Positions 48,476 through 58,597 of a DNA stretch of 64,000 nt are shown piece by piece. Within the stretch, counting starts at the first letter, position 1, and every line of letters begins with the position of its first letter. Origin of the DNA: Weissella paramesenteroides ATCC 33313 (GTDB lineage: Bacteria > Bacillota > Bacilli > Lactobacillales > Lactobacillaceae); assembly GCF_000160575.1 (NCBI RefSeq), contig NZ_GG697132.1:62001-126000 (forward strand). Reading direction: 5' to 3'. A program made the position numbers and the translations under genes. A model generated the notes under the pieces. It ran no database searches. It had not been told where the DNA came from and was given only the letters and a program-made list of their open reading frames with translations.

Positions 48476-50208
<1,733 letters not shown>

Positions 50209-50216
50209 GGAATTTA

Positions 50217-50245
50217 ATAATACATGAAATTCCCATATTTGTCAA
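50217..50245 (-). promoter_or_regulatory. pyrG promoter
   Basis: -35 TTGACA (50240-50245), 17-nt spacer, -10 TATTAT (50217-50222), followed after 8 nt by the GGGC start. Confidence 0.82.
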
Positions 50246-50260
50246 TTAATTAATTGATGC

Positions 50261-50854
50261 TTAATGTTCGATATCACCAGAACCGTAGTCATCATCTACG
50301 TCAGTCTTGATGCCACTAATCTCGTCACCAAGACCACCAGAAACCTCATCATGATCAAAATCATCATCAGCACTCGTATCGTCGTCGTCATCATCGTCAT
50401 CGATATCATCAGCACTGTCATCATCATCGGTATCTTCAACATCAAAGTCATCATCTTCAGGATCATCATCGTTGTAGTCAATGACATCATCATCGTCATC
50501 AACATCAGCCAAGAATGCGTTGATCTTCTTACGCTTCTTCTTCTTAGGCTTACCTTCAACTTCTTCTTCCAGATCCATATGAACAGCTTCATCAATTGAG
50601 TCAATTGGGTACCACGAACGCAGTCCCCACATTGTATCACCCAATGAAATGAATGAACCGTCAATATTCAAATCAGTATAAAATTGTGATAAGCGCGTAC
50701 GAATTTCTTCATCCGACTTACCGGTGAATGCTTGCACTTCATTCAACAAGTCATTAAATCCCATGGTTTCATGACGGTCAGACAAAATTGCACGAGCAAC
50801 TTCAATCATTGAAAGCTCATCCTTATTTTGGCCGTCAAATTGTGTTAATGCCAA
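50261..50854 (-). CDS. rpoE: RNA polymerase delta subunit
   Basis: A 197-residue protein. The folded N-terminal domain (about 1-95; [31 protein letters not shown]) is followed by a short basic patch KPKKKKRKK and a long Asp/Glu-rich disordered tail. This is the Firmicutes delta factor, which speeds RNA polymerase recycling. The basic-then-acidic order is typical. The start is TTG 50854. It sits just upstream of pyrG, as in Bacillus. Confidence 0.95.
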   Translation of the reverse strand: MALTQFDGQNKDELSMIEVARAILSDRHETMGFNDLLNEVQAFTGKSDEEIRTRLSQFYTDLNIDGSFISLGDTMWGLRSWYPIDSIDEAVHMDLEEEVEGKPKKKKRKKINAFLADVDDDDDVIDYNDDDPEDDDFDVEDTDDDDSADDIDDDDDDDDTSADDDFDHDEVSGGLGDEISGIKTDVDDDYGSGDIEH

Positions 50855-50933
50855 ATCACTGCACGTCCTTTCGCGGTCTTACTCAATGTCTAATATTACA
50901 ATATTTCTGTCATTTCGGCAAATACTTTTCATT

Positions 50934-51770
50934 TTAATTTTCTAATTCTGGCACAGATTGATTCAAAACCCATTTTTCAACGGCTAATCCAACCCCATCT
51001 TCATTTTGTGAAGTTGTCATCACATCCGCCGTTGCCTTTACCTCAGGTACAGCATTAGCCATTGCTACGCCAATCCCTGACGCTGCAATCATTGTTAAAT
51101 CATTATGTTGATCACCTAACGCCATCGTCTCACTCATGTCAATGCCTAATTTATCAGCCAATAGCTGCAAACCATTTCCCTTAGTAGATTGCTTATGCAT
51201 CACTTCTAAGAAATTAGGCGTTGACTTTACGATATAATACTCATCTTTCAGCTCTTGTGGCATATGCTCAGCAAGTTCATCAATTTTTTCAGCTTCGTCA
51301 ATGAACATAAATTTAACGTAATGTTCATCTGTCGTCATATCTGATACCGGTTGAAATTTCAACGGCATCCTCACCATATTATTTTCACCATTAGCAAATC
51401 GATTTACCATTGTGTTTGCTGTAATAGCATATGATAGTGACTCCACCTGAATGTAAGAATTATATTTTTCAGCAATTGCTTTAAACTTTTTATAGTCTGC
51501 TAAAGACAGTTCATGACCACCCAACTGTTCACCTGCCGTTGTTTGTACAACACTACCGTTATACGTGATCGCAAATTGGTCGGACTGATTTGCTAAATGT
51601 AGCTGCGTTAAATAGTCTTGCACACCTGATAGTGGGCGGCCTGTCGCTAAGACAACTTTAACGCCCTGGTTTGTAGCTGTCTGCAGCGCTTGTTTAACAC
51701 GCGGTGTAATCTGCTTCTCAGAGTTAACGAGCGTATCATCAATATCAATTGTAATTAATTTAATTCCCAT
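50934..51770 (-). CDS. Cof-type HAD hydrolase
   Basis: A 278-residue HAD phosphatase of the Cof/YidA group. Motif I is ITIDIDDTLVNSEK, motif II appears as VVLATGRPLSG, and motif IV as MALGDQHNDLTMI, with a C2B cap between. Likely substrates are sugar phosphates or other small phospho-metabolites. It lies 15 nt after the HD-domain gene. Confidence 0.9.
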   Translation of the reverse strand: MGIKLITIDIDDTLVNSEKQITPRVKQALQTATNQGVKVVLATGRPLSGVQDYLTQLHLANQSDQFAITYNGSVVQTTAGEQLGGHELSLADYKKFKAIAEKYNSYIQVESLSYAITANTMVNRFANGENNMVRMPLKFQPVSDMTTDEHYVKFMFIDEAEKIDELAEHMPQELKDEYYIVKSTPNFLEVMHKQSTKGNGLQLLADKLGIDMSETMALGDQHNDLTMIAASGIGVAMANAVPEVKATADVMTTSQNEDGVGLAVEKWVLNQSVPELEN

Positions 51771-51785
51771 TATTTAAAACTACTC

Positions 51786-53162
51786 CTATTTCGATCCGGC
51801 ATCTACCGGATCAACTAACGTTTCATTATGCACATAACGTTGAAAATCACTATATATTGGCGCCATAATATCATCGACCGCATGCTGTACTAACATTTCT
51901 CGTGGGAAGAAGAACCGTGCGTTACCAAAAATTCGCCCGGTCATTGCTTCAACCAAAGGACTTTGGGTTGATAGTTCTTTTAGCGAACCATCTAATTGCA
52001 TCAGTTCGATTTGCGTTCGGGGTTTCTTATCTCTAGGATTATAGGCATCATATGGTAGGTCAAAGCTATCATTCTCAGCTGTATAATACCTGGTATCGAA
52101 TCCTGCCGAATCAATCAACTGCTTTATCGTTGGCAATAATTTTTTCGTCTCATCCGTAATAACAATTGATTTTAATGGCTTACGATCAATAAACCGCGTT
52201 GCTAAATCAGACAAAATAGCATCCTCAGCATAGCGCCAAGCGCTGATATTCGCTAACATCAATGAATCATCTAACATCACGTACTGCTGTAAAGTTAAAT
52301 TACCCGCAAATAATGGCTGTAAGGTCGGCGAAATAAATGCTGTACTGACACGTGAATCTTTTTGACCTTCATCATAAACAACTTTTGCCCGTTCTAACAA
52401 ATGTTGTAATAGCACTTCAAACGACCTTGATACAGGATGAAAATAAACTTGTACATACATTTGATAACGCGAAACAACATAGTCTTCAATTGCGTAAGAT
52501 CCTTTTTCATCAAAGGCAATGCCACCAGCATATGGTCGCATGACATGAATAATCCTTGAAAGATCGAATTGTCCATACGTTGCACCCGAATAATAAGCAT
52601 CACGTAATAAATAATCCATCCGATCTGCATCAATTTGACTAGAAATCAATTGAACAACCTGTGGATTAGGGTAGGTTTTTGCAATCACGCTGGCAACCTT
52701 TTCAGGAAAATCTGGAGCTACTTTTACCAGCACCTGATGTATTTCAGTACTAGGCGATAAAATAATTGCTTGTGTATAGGCCTCATGATCCGTATTAAAA
52801 ATGTGTTCAAATGTATGCGAATATGGTCCATGACCAACATCATGCAATAACGCTGCACAGAGTAATACAAGCCGTTCGCTAACATCCCATAAGCCATCCC
52901 CTGGCTCACGCGAAGGATAAAATCGTTCTAAATGCTCAGCGCATTGACGAGCTATTTCATAAACGCCAAGCGAGTGTGAAAAGCGTGAATGCTCCGCCCC
53001 ATGAAAGACTGCACTCGCCACACCTAGTTGTTTTATTCGGCGCAGACGTTGAAATTCAGACGTCCCAATTAATTCAAGAATTACCTGATCTTTTACCCGA
53101 ATCGTATTCAGGACAGGATCCCTAAAAACTTTTTCTGAACCTGTTTTAATAAATTGCGTCAT
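51786..53162 (-). CDS. HD-domain phosphohydrolase (YwfO-like)
   Basis: A 458-residue HD protein. RFSHSLGVYEIA carries the first metal His, ALLHDVGHGPYSHTFEH the HD pair, and DADRMDYLLRDAYYSG the last Asp. It resembles YwfO and the E. faecalis dNTP triphosphohydrolase EF1143, so it may remove triphosphate from dNTPs. AAGGAAATC precedes the ATG. First gene of a two-gene unit with the HAD hydrolase. Confidence 0.85.
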   Translation of the reverse strand: MTQFIKTGSEKVFRDPVLNTIRVKDQVILELIGTSEFQRLRRIKQLGVASAVFHGAEHSRFSHSLGVYEIARQCAEHLERFYPSREPGDGLWDVSERLVLLCAALLHDVGHGPYSHTFEHIFNTDHEAYTQAIILSPSTEIHQVLVKVAPDFPEKVASVIAKTYPNPQVVQLISSQIDADRMDYLLRDAYYSGATYGQFDLSRIIHVMRPYAGGIAFDEKGSYAIEDYVVSRYQMYVQVYFHPVSRSFEVLLQHLLERAKVVYDEGQKDSRVSTAFISPTLQPLFAGNLTLQQYVMLDDSLMLANISAWRYAEDAILSDLATRFIDRKPLKSIVITDETKKLLPTIKQLIDSAGFDTRYYTAENDSFDLPYDAYNPRDKKPRTQIELMQLDGSLKELSTQSPLVEAMTGRIFGNARFFFPREMLVQHAVDDIMAPIYSDFQRYVHNETLVDPVDAGSK

Positions 53163-53265
53163 GATTTCCTTTCTAATTCTGACGAATAATACATATTTTT
53201 ACTACATTATACCCTATTGAACCCTGTATAATGGACTGAAACAATCATATTCTAAGGAGTTTTAT

Positions 53266-53703
53266 ATGCAACCTATAAGAAAAACATGGTCAACAACCAT
53301 CTCCCTATCAACACAAATTAAACAAGATGACCAAACTGAAGCATTCGACTTTAAAGAGTTAGGTACATTGACACTAACACCCAATGCAGTGTACCTACGC
53401 TACACGGAACATCAATATGAGGTTGCCACGCCAGTTACTTTTAAAATATCACAAATTGACGATATATTACTACATCGTCACAACGATTTCACCGATGTTC
53501 AGTTACATTTTTCACCAGATCAAGAATTCCAGTCACATTACATCACCTCACAGGGAAACATTCCTATCACTGTAAGAACTAATCAACTAACCAATGAAAT
53601 CACCAATGACCATCCTTATGGTAAATTAGCTGTTGCGTACACACTATTAAATAATCATGAACCAATCGGTAATTATCAACTCACACTAACTATTCCACAA
53701 TAA
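53266..53703 (+). CDS. DUF1934 (YwiB-like) protein
   Basis: A 145-residue lipocalin-like beta-barrel of the DUF1934 family: repeated beta strands such as GTLTLTPNAVYLRY and VAYTLLNNHEPIGNYQLTLTI at the end. It is often next to argS in Firmicutes, but here it is alone. Function unknown. TAAGGAG precedes the ATG. It is divergent from the HD-domain gene. Confidence 0.75.
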   Translation: MQPIRKTWSTTISLSTQIKQDDQTEAFDFKELGTLTLTPNAVYLRYTEHQYEVATPVTFKISQIDDILLHRHNDFTDVQLHFSPDQEFQSHYITSQGNIPITVRTNQLTNEITNDHPYGKLAVAYTLLNNHEPIGNYQLTLTIPQ

Positions 53704-53706
53704 AAA

Positions 53707-53766
53707 GCAAAAGTCGTTTACAAAAGAATTGACAGTAAGTCAAATCATCTTTTGTAAACGACTTTT
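53707..53766 (+). terminator. Terminator of the DUF1934 gene
   Basis: A 15-bp outer stem AGTCGTTTACAAAAGA / TCTTTTGTAAACGACT with a second inner stem TTGAC / GTCAA, followed by TTTTT on the plus strand. Confidence 0.8.
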
Positions 53767-53771
53767 TAGAT

Positions 53772-53917
53772 AAAAAAAAGACCATCGTGCAAGAGGGGGA
53801 ACGCAGCGATGGTCCGCCGCCGGCTACTATCGCAACCAGCGAAGGGGGGATACATAGTTTGGGGAACTATGTAATTTTTCATATACTTTGGGGAGTAATG
53901 AATTCCACTAACAAAAG
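53772..53917 (-). ncRNA. Predicted C-rich trans-acting small RNA
   Basis: A non-coding gap holds a promoter (TTGAAA 53946-53951, 16-nt spacer, TATATA 53924-53929), an RNA of about 145 nt, and a strong terminator GACCATCG / CGATGGTC with T8 (53772-53814). Four C-runs (53890-53893, 53861-53864, 53844-53849, 53795-53799) are exposed. Two of them sit in hairpin loops: ACATAGTT-CCCCA-AACTATGT and the terminator loop. This is the design of csRNA/LhrC-type sRNAs, whose UCCC loops bind ribosome binding sites. The terminator loop CGTTCCCCCTCTT is perfectly complementary to the argG ribosome binding site (5318-5330). Confidence 0.6.
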
Positions 53918-53923
53918 CGGATA

Positions 53924-53951
53924 TATATAATATAAGCGATGATAATTTCAA
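53924..53951 (-). promoter_or_regulatory. Predicted sRNA promoter
   Basis: -35 TTGAAA (53946-53951) and -10 TATATA (53924-53929) with 16 nt between. The TA repeats allow other registers. Confidence 0.45.
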
Positions 53952-53984
53952 AAAGGTTACTAAAATATTTCTTTTTGTTTACAA

Positions 53985-54025
53985 AAAATAAGAGGTTAGA
54001 ACATTTTCTTTTGTTCCAACCTCTA
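53985..54025 (-). terminator. Terminator of htrA
   Basis: Stem AGAGGTTGGAACA / TGTTCTAACCTCT (one G-T) followed by TATTTTTTG on the minus side. Confidence 0.8.
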
Positions 54026-54107
54026 CCGACCTGAAGTCGTATTAATTATAAACTCATTATCTTTATAGCATAAACGCGCTTCAGGATTTCGTCTCGTTCT
54101 CGTAAAC

Positions 54108-55325
54108 TTATTGCGCACTACTTAACGAACTGGTCGACTTATTTAACTTGACTGTTACAGTTTTTTCTTTGCCTTTGTGATAGTAAGTTAACTGTACAGA
54201 ATCGCCAATTTTATGTTTATATAGTGCATCACGTAGATCACCTGAGTTTGATACCCTCTTACCATCAATTTTGGTAATCACGTCATACTGAGTCAATCCA
54301 GCATTAGCTGCTGGCGAGTTATCCTCAGTATCAACAACTACGACACCTCCTGATACACTAGATGGTAAGTGCAAAACATTACTTTGGTCACTTGTAGAAA
54401 CATTACTCAAATCGACCATTGAAACACCTAATGCAGGACGCTCGATCTTTCCGTTCTTCTCAAGTTCGTTAATAATACTTACAACTGTATTTGAAGGGAT
54501 AGCAAAACCCATACCTTCAACAGAGGTACCATCTTCAGAAGATGCTAATTTCATTGAGTTGATTCCCACTACCTGTCCAGCTAAATTAACCAATGGGCCA
54601 CCCGAATTACCAGGATTTATCGCTGCATCAGTCTGTAGAACAGTGGCCTTTCCCAAAGAGTTGCCGCTTTCATCGGTCGCATCAACTTGTCGCTTTGTAG
54701 CAGAAATGATTCCCTCCGTTACTGACGTTGCATAGTCAGATCCTAAAGGTGATCCAATCGCTAATACTGATTGGCCAGCTTCTGTCTTAGAAGAGTCCGC
54801 AAAATCAGCAACTTCATTAATTTTACTTGATGACACTTTCAAGACAGCCAAATCAGTTTGTTCATCAGTTCCTACTAGTTTCGCTGTTAATTTTGTTCCG
54901 TCGCTCAACAAAACTTGAATGGCATTTGAATCCGCAACAACATGATTATTAGTCACAATATAGGCCGTATCATTGTCTTTTTTATAAATGACACCCGAAC
55001 CTTCTGATGCCGTTTGAAGATCTGATGAATCACTACTTGAAGAGCTGTCTGTTGTGCTACCATAAATCCCCGACTGTAAAGATTGTTGTTTTTGCAAATT
55101 AATAACCGAAACAACCGCCCCTGAAACCTTCTTAAAGGCTTTTGTTGCACTGGAAGTTCCCTTAACATTATTATTTTTTACTTTAACCGCTGTTGTTTTA
55201 CTAGTAGTCACAGATGACTGATCATCCTGTGAAAAATATGTCACACCACCAGCAGCAACACCCCCACCGATTAGTCCAGCGACAACACCAATTACCACAA
55301 TTTTTGATTCAGATGATAATTTCAT
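54108..55325 (-). CDS. htrA: HtrA/DegP-like membrane-anchored serine protease
   Basis: A 405-residue surface protease. The N-terminal helix IVVIGVVAGLIGGGVAAGG anchors it. The trypsin-like domain has the triad His (VTNNHVVAD), Asp (TDLAVLKV) and Ser (NPGNSGGPLVN). One PDZ domain (about 300-390) has GVVVVDTEDNSPAANAGL. A Ser-rich linker precedes the catalytic part. It degrades misfolded exported proteins. It is the last gene of the wal cluster. Confidence 0.95.
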   Translation of the reverse strand: MKLSSESKIVVIGVVAGLIGGGVAAGGVTYFSQDDQSSVTTSKTTAVKVKNNNVKGTSSATKAFKKVSGAVVSVINLQKQQSLQSGIYGSTTDSSSSSDSSDLQTASEGSGVIYKKDNDTAYIVTNNHVVADSNAIQVLLSDGTKLTAKLVGTDEQTDLAVLKVSSSKINEVADFADSSKTEAGQSVLAIGSPLGSDYATSVTEGIISATKRQVDATDESGNSLGKATVLQTDAAINPGNSGGPLVNLAGQVVGINSMKLASSEDGTSVEGMGFAIPSNTVVSIINELEKNGKIERPALGVSMVDLSNVSTSDQSNVLHLPSSVSGGVVVVDTEDNSPAANAGLTQYDVITKIDGKRVSNSGDLRDALYKHKIGDSVQLTYYHKGKEKTVTVKLNKSTSSLSSAQ

Positions 55326-55433
55326 ATTTATGCCCCGTATCTTATGTTTTCGTGTTCTAATTTTTTATTTGTCTATGTAAAAACAATTCTAAAATAGTCC
55401 CCTTTAAACCGCCTTAACCGCGAATCATTGTCT

Positions 55434-56234
55434 TTAAATTTGAATCAGTTGCGTAGCGACCGCAGGATCCGTATCTAATAGTCCAAAATCATGATCAACG
55501 CCAAAATCATGTTCTTCCAACACGGATTGGACAGTTAAATGAGCAAGCGGTTTTTGATTATTCTCTTGGCTCAAATGTCCTAGATAGACATGTTTTGTAC
55601 GATTACCAAGAATTTGTGTCAAAGCTAGTGCGCCATCTTCATTAGATAAATGACCTTGATCGCCTAAAATACGTTGCTTCAATGGCCAAGAATAACTACC
55701 CATTCGCAACATTTCATAATCATGATTAGCTTCCATCAAAATGGCATCTGAATTTTTCAGCATGCCAATAATACGATCATTGACATAACCAGTATCTGTT
55801 AACATAGCAAATGTTTTATTATCATGGTGGAAGGCGTAGAATTGCGGATCAGCTGCATCATGAGACACACTAAAACTCTCAATATCCAAATCCCCCATCA
55901 GTTTCGTTTGCCCTGGTTCAAACAATTGCACCTGTTCCGGATTGATTTTTCCAATTTTATTTTGCATTGCAGTCCATGTTTTTTGATTAGCATAAATATC
56001 CATCCCATATTTACGAGCCAAAACACCAACTCCTGCAATGTGATCACTATGTTCATGGGTCACAAACAAAGCATCCACATCTGTTAGTGACCGTCCTATC
56101 TGTGCCATTAAACCAGCTATTTTTTTACCAGATAAGCCTGCGTCCACTAGTACATTATGTTGTGGCGTTTCAATAAACGTCACATTACCTTTACTACCAG
56201 ATGCTAACATTGATACTTTAAAATCGTTCGCCAT
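55434..56234 (-). CDS. walJ: Metallo-beta-lactamase fold hydrolase WalJ (YycJ)
   Basis: A 266-residue protein with the metal motif VTHEHSDHIAGV and further ligands in MLTDTGYV and YLGHLSQENN. It belongs to the YycJ/WalJ exonuclease-like group. It is part of the conserved walRKHIJ-htrA cluster. The 212-nt gap to walI holds a hairpin CCCACAATCTC / GAGATTGTGGG. Confidence 0.92.
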   Translation of the reverse strand: MANDFKVSMLASGSKGNVTFIETPQHNVLVDAGLSGKKIAGLMAQIGRSLTDVDALFVTHEHSDHIAGVGVLARKYGMDIYANQKTWTAMQNKIGKINPEQVQLFEPGQTKLMGDLDIESFSVSHDAADPQFYAFHHDNKTFAMLTDTGYVNDRIIGMLKNSDAILMEANHDYEMLRMGSYSWPLKQRILGDQGHLSNEDGALALTQILGNRTKHVYLGHLSQENNQKPLAHLTVQSVLEEHDFGVDHDFGLLDTDPAVATQLIQI

Positions 56235-56446
56235 TCCTAACTCCTCACCAACTAAAACTTGTGTTGTGATCCAGATTTACTGTCAAATATATTCAGAAAC
56301 CCACAATCTCAAAATGCTACGAGATTGTGGGCAACCGCGAAAAGGAAGAGACACATCAAGCATTATTTATTTCAATGCCTTCAATGTTTCATACACTGTT
56401 CATTATGATGCCACCACAAGTAATATTCTACCACGTGATGACATAT

Positions 56447-57268
56447 TTATTTCATTATCGAACCATTTATCGCATTAACAGTAATCAAAGTTGTGTCTTT
56501 ATTAGTAGATACTAAGAACTGCCATACGGGGATAAAGATGATATCTTTTTTAACCGTTGTTAGTGGCGCATAACCTATTTTTGATAGTTTAACTGTACTA
56601 TTATTAGGCAATTCATTATATTGATAAAGATTAATCAACGCTTGTTTTTCAGAAATCAATTGCATATCATCACGCAAGAATTGCGTTTGATTGACGTATT
56701 GTTGTTCATACTTTTGTAGCCGATGATTACTATCAACTTCAAATACTATTTGTGCACGGTCAGAAACAAATGCATGATTATCTGCCGGAATTTTTTCCAC
56801 GAAAACATAGAGTTTCGATGTCGTATGTTTGTTATCTTTAGCTCGTGCGATTTGGGTCATTTTTTTACTATATTGATATTCATTTCCCATGATCACTTGA
56901 TTATCTTTTGCAACAAATTTGTCCAAATCCATCACATCACTTGCTGAATCCACACCTAATTGCACAGGCTTTTGGGGAACAACAACGAATTGGCCATCCG
57001 AGAACGACGTTTGCCAGCCGGGCTTAAGTTCATTTTGTTTATCAATCAGAACTTGTTTGCCATCTTTACCAGCTAAATATGAGCCTGATTGACGATTTTG
57101 GACTAAAGAACCATACGAAATGCCATCATCACTCATTTCATCTAATATTTGTTGATCTGTTGTGCGGTTATCACTAAATGGATATTCTCTCACCCATTGG
57201 ACACCCAAAAAGATATCCAGCGCGATGAACACCGCTAAGAAGGCCGCCAAGACTTTTCTAAAATCCAT
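56447..57268 (-). CDS. walI: WalK regulator WalI (YycI)
   Basis: A 273-residue membrane protein with one N-terminal helix (VLAAFLAVFIALDIFLGVQW) and an extracellular YycI domain. WalI and WalH hold the WalK kinase in check through their transmembrane helices. It starts immediately after walH with no gap. Confidence 0.88.
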   Translation of the reverse strand: MDFRKVLAAFLAVFIALDIFLGVQWVREYPFSDNRTTDQQILDEMSDDGISYGSLVQNRQSGSYLAGKDGKQVLIDKQNELKPGWQTSFSDGQFVVVPQKPVQLGVDSASDVMDLDKFVAKDNQVIMGNEYQYSKKMTQIARAKDNKHTTSKLYVFVEKIPADNHAFVSDRAQIVFEVDSNHRLQKYEQQYVNQTQFLRDDMQLISEKQALINLYQYNELPNNSTVKLSKIGYAPLTTVKKDIIFIPVWQFLVSTNKDTTLITVNAINGSIMK

Positions 57269-58597
57269 TTAATGACCTCCTTGCTCACTTTTAACCTGAT
57301 CCGTTACCGATCGCCAGACATGATTCTGTTCAAAATACCATCCCGGATCCAAGGTAACAATTTGATTATCCGGATCCAATTGCCAACGATAGCCGATTGC
57401 CATTTGTTCGATATCATTCCGCGATACACCGACACTTTCTAAATCTGCCATCGCACTAGCCATTGGTTCAATATTAATTTGATTCTTTTGATCTGTCGGT
57501 AATGGTACCCGTAGTGAATATTGTGACATACCAATTCTTGCATGTTTATTAGGTAATTGCTTTATTTGTACCGAACCATATGATGTTTGTCCAAAAATAG
57601 GCAATCCATTAACAAACAAACGATACGTCAGTGTTTGACCCTGGTCACGTTCTTCAAAGTAGTATAAATTATCCGAATTTTGGTGTAAATTAACAAGCCA
57701 ACGATAACCCTCGTGTTGCCGCTGATTAAGTGTATTTGCGTTGTGATTAACATTATATGCATCATAATTAATTGAACCTGTCGTGACATTATGAGCCATC
57801 CGACGATTATCACCGTTAGAGTATGTTAAAATTTCCTGGCCATTGTGCACCTCACGTTTACCACTATCTGAAAAGAGTTTTGTCAGTCGTGATACCGTGC
57901 TATCAACATCTAGCAAATAACTATAGCTTTGTAATTTAACTGATGTTGTTGTTGCTGCCATGACATGTTTGCCAACCCACTGGTAGTTCACGGTTGCCGT
58001 TTTTTTGCTAGGCTTCAGATGTTGGACTGTTTGCGGTGCATTCGATACCTGGTAAGCATACCTCTTATGATGACGATCATCGTAAAAGAAAAGTTTATTA
58101 CTATCATCTTGCGATATTTGCACATGATTAATTGTCGCATTACCAGCTATCTTAATCCGTTTACCGAAGATGGATTGTATGACATTACCAGAAACAGCAT
58201 CAGGAAAGCTCATCACAAGCGTATTTTTTTGAGAAAGTGAATTTAGGTAAGTTGTCTTTTTTAAAACATCACTTGTTTTATAAGCAATATCCCATTCTTT
58301 CACACGATCAACAATTTTTGAATATAACGTGCGATAATCAATGACGCTAAGTTCTTTATCTGATTGGTTAAATATTAATTGGGAAATACTATAAACACTT
58401 GTTAAATTCTCCCCACTAACATTTTCTTGGGTTGTGTCATTAGTTATTTTTTGTTGTTTCATCGATTGACCAGGACTGCGCCATAATTGTACTGATAAAA
58501 AAATACTAATTAATATCGCAATAATGAGCGCAATAATCACACCATAACGTTGTCTGAAATATCTTATATTAACGCGCCATTGCTTATTCTTCTTCAT
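57269..58597 (-). CDS. walH: WalK regulator WalH (YycH)
   Basis: A 442-residue single-pass membrane protein. The helix YGVIIALIIAILISIFLSV lies at about 17-35 and the extracellular YycH domain follows. The ATG 58597 (MKKNKQWRVN) overlaps the end of walK by 14 nt; an upstream in-frame GTG is a possible alternative. It works with WalI to regulate WalK. Confidence 0.87.
   Translation of the reverse strand: MKKNKQWRVNIRYFRQRYGVIIALIIAILISIFLSVQLWRSPGQSMKQQKITNDTTQENVSGENLTSVYSISQLIFNQSDKELSVIDYRTLYSKIVDRVKEWDIAYKTSDVLKKTTYLNSLSQKNTLVMSFPDAVSGNVIQSIFGKRIKIAGNATINHVQISQDDSNKLFFYDDRHHKRYAYQVSNAPQTVQHLKPSKKTATVNYQWVGKHVMAATTTSVKLQSYSYLLDVDSTVSRLTKLFSDSGKREVHNGQEILTYSNGDNRRMAHNVTTGSINYDAYNVNHNANTLNQRQHEGYRWLVNLHQNSDNLYYFEERDQGQTLTYRLFVNGLPIFGQTSYGSVQIKQLPNKHARIGMSQYSLRVPLPTDQKNQINIEPMASAMADLESVGVSRNDIEQMAIGYRWQLDPDNQIVTLDPGWYFEQNHVWRSVTDQVKSEQGGH

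Noticed and set aside
50264-50664. Long frames on both strands over the end of rpoE
   Set aside because: They arise from the GAT/GAC-rich acidic tail of the delta subunit and have no ribosome binding site or plausible protein composition.
53770-53951. 61-codon frame on the minus strand over the sRNA region
   Set aside because: No ribosome binding site, it runs through the terminator hairpin, and its composition is unlike a protein; a non-coding RNA explains the structure better.
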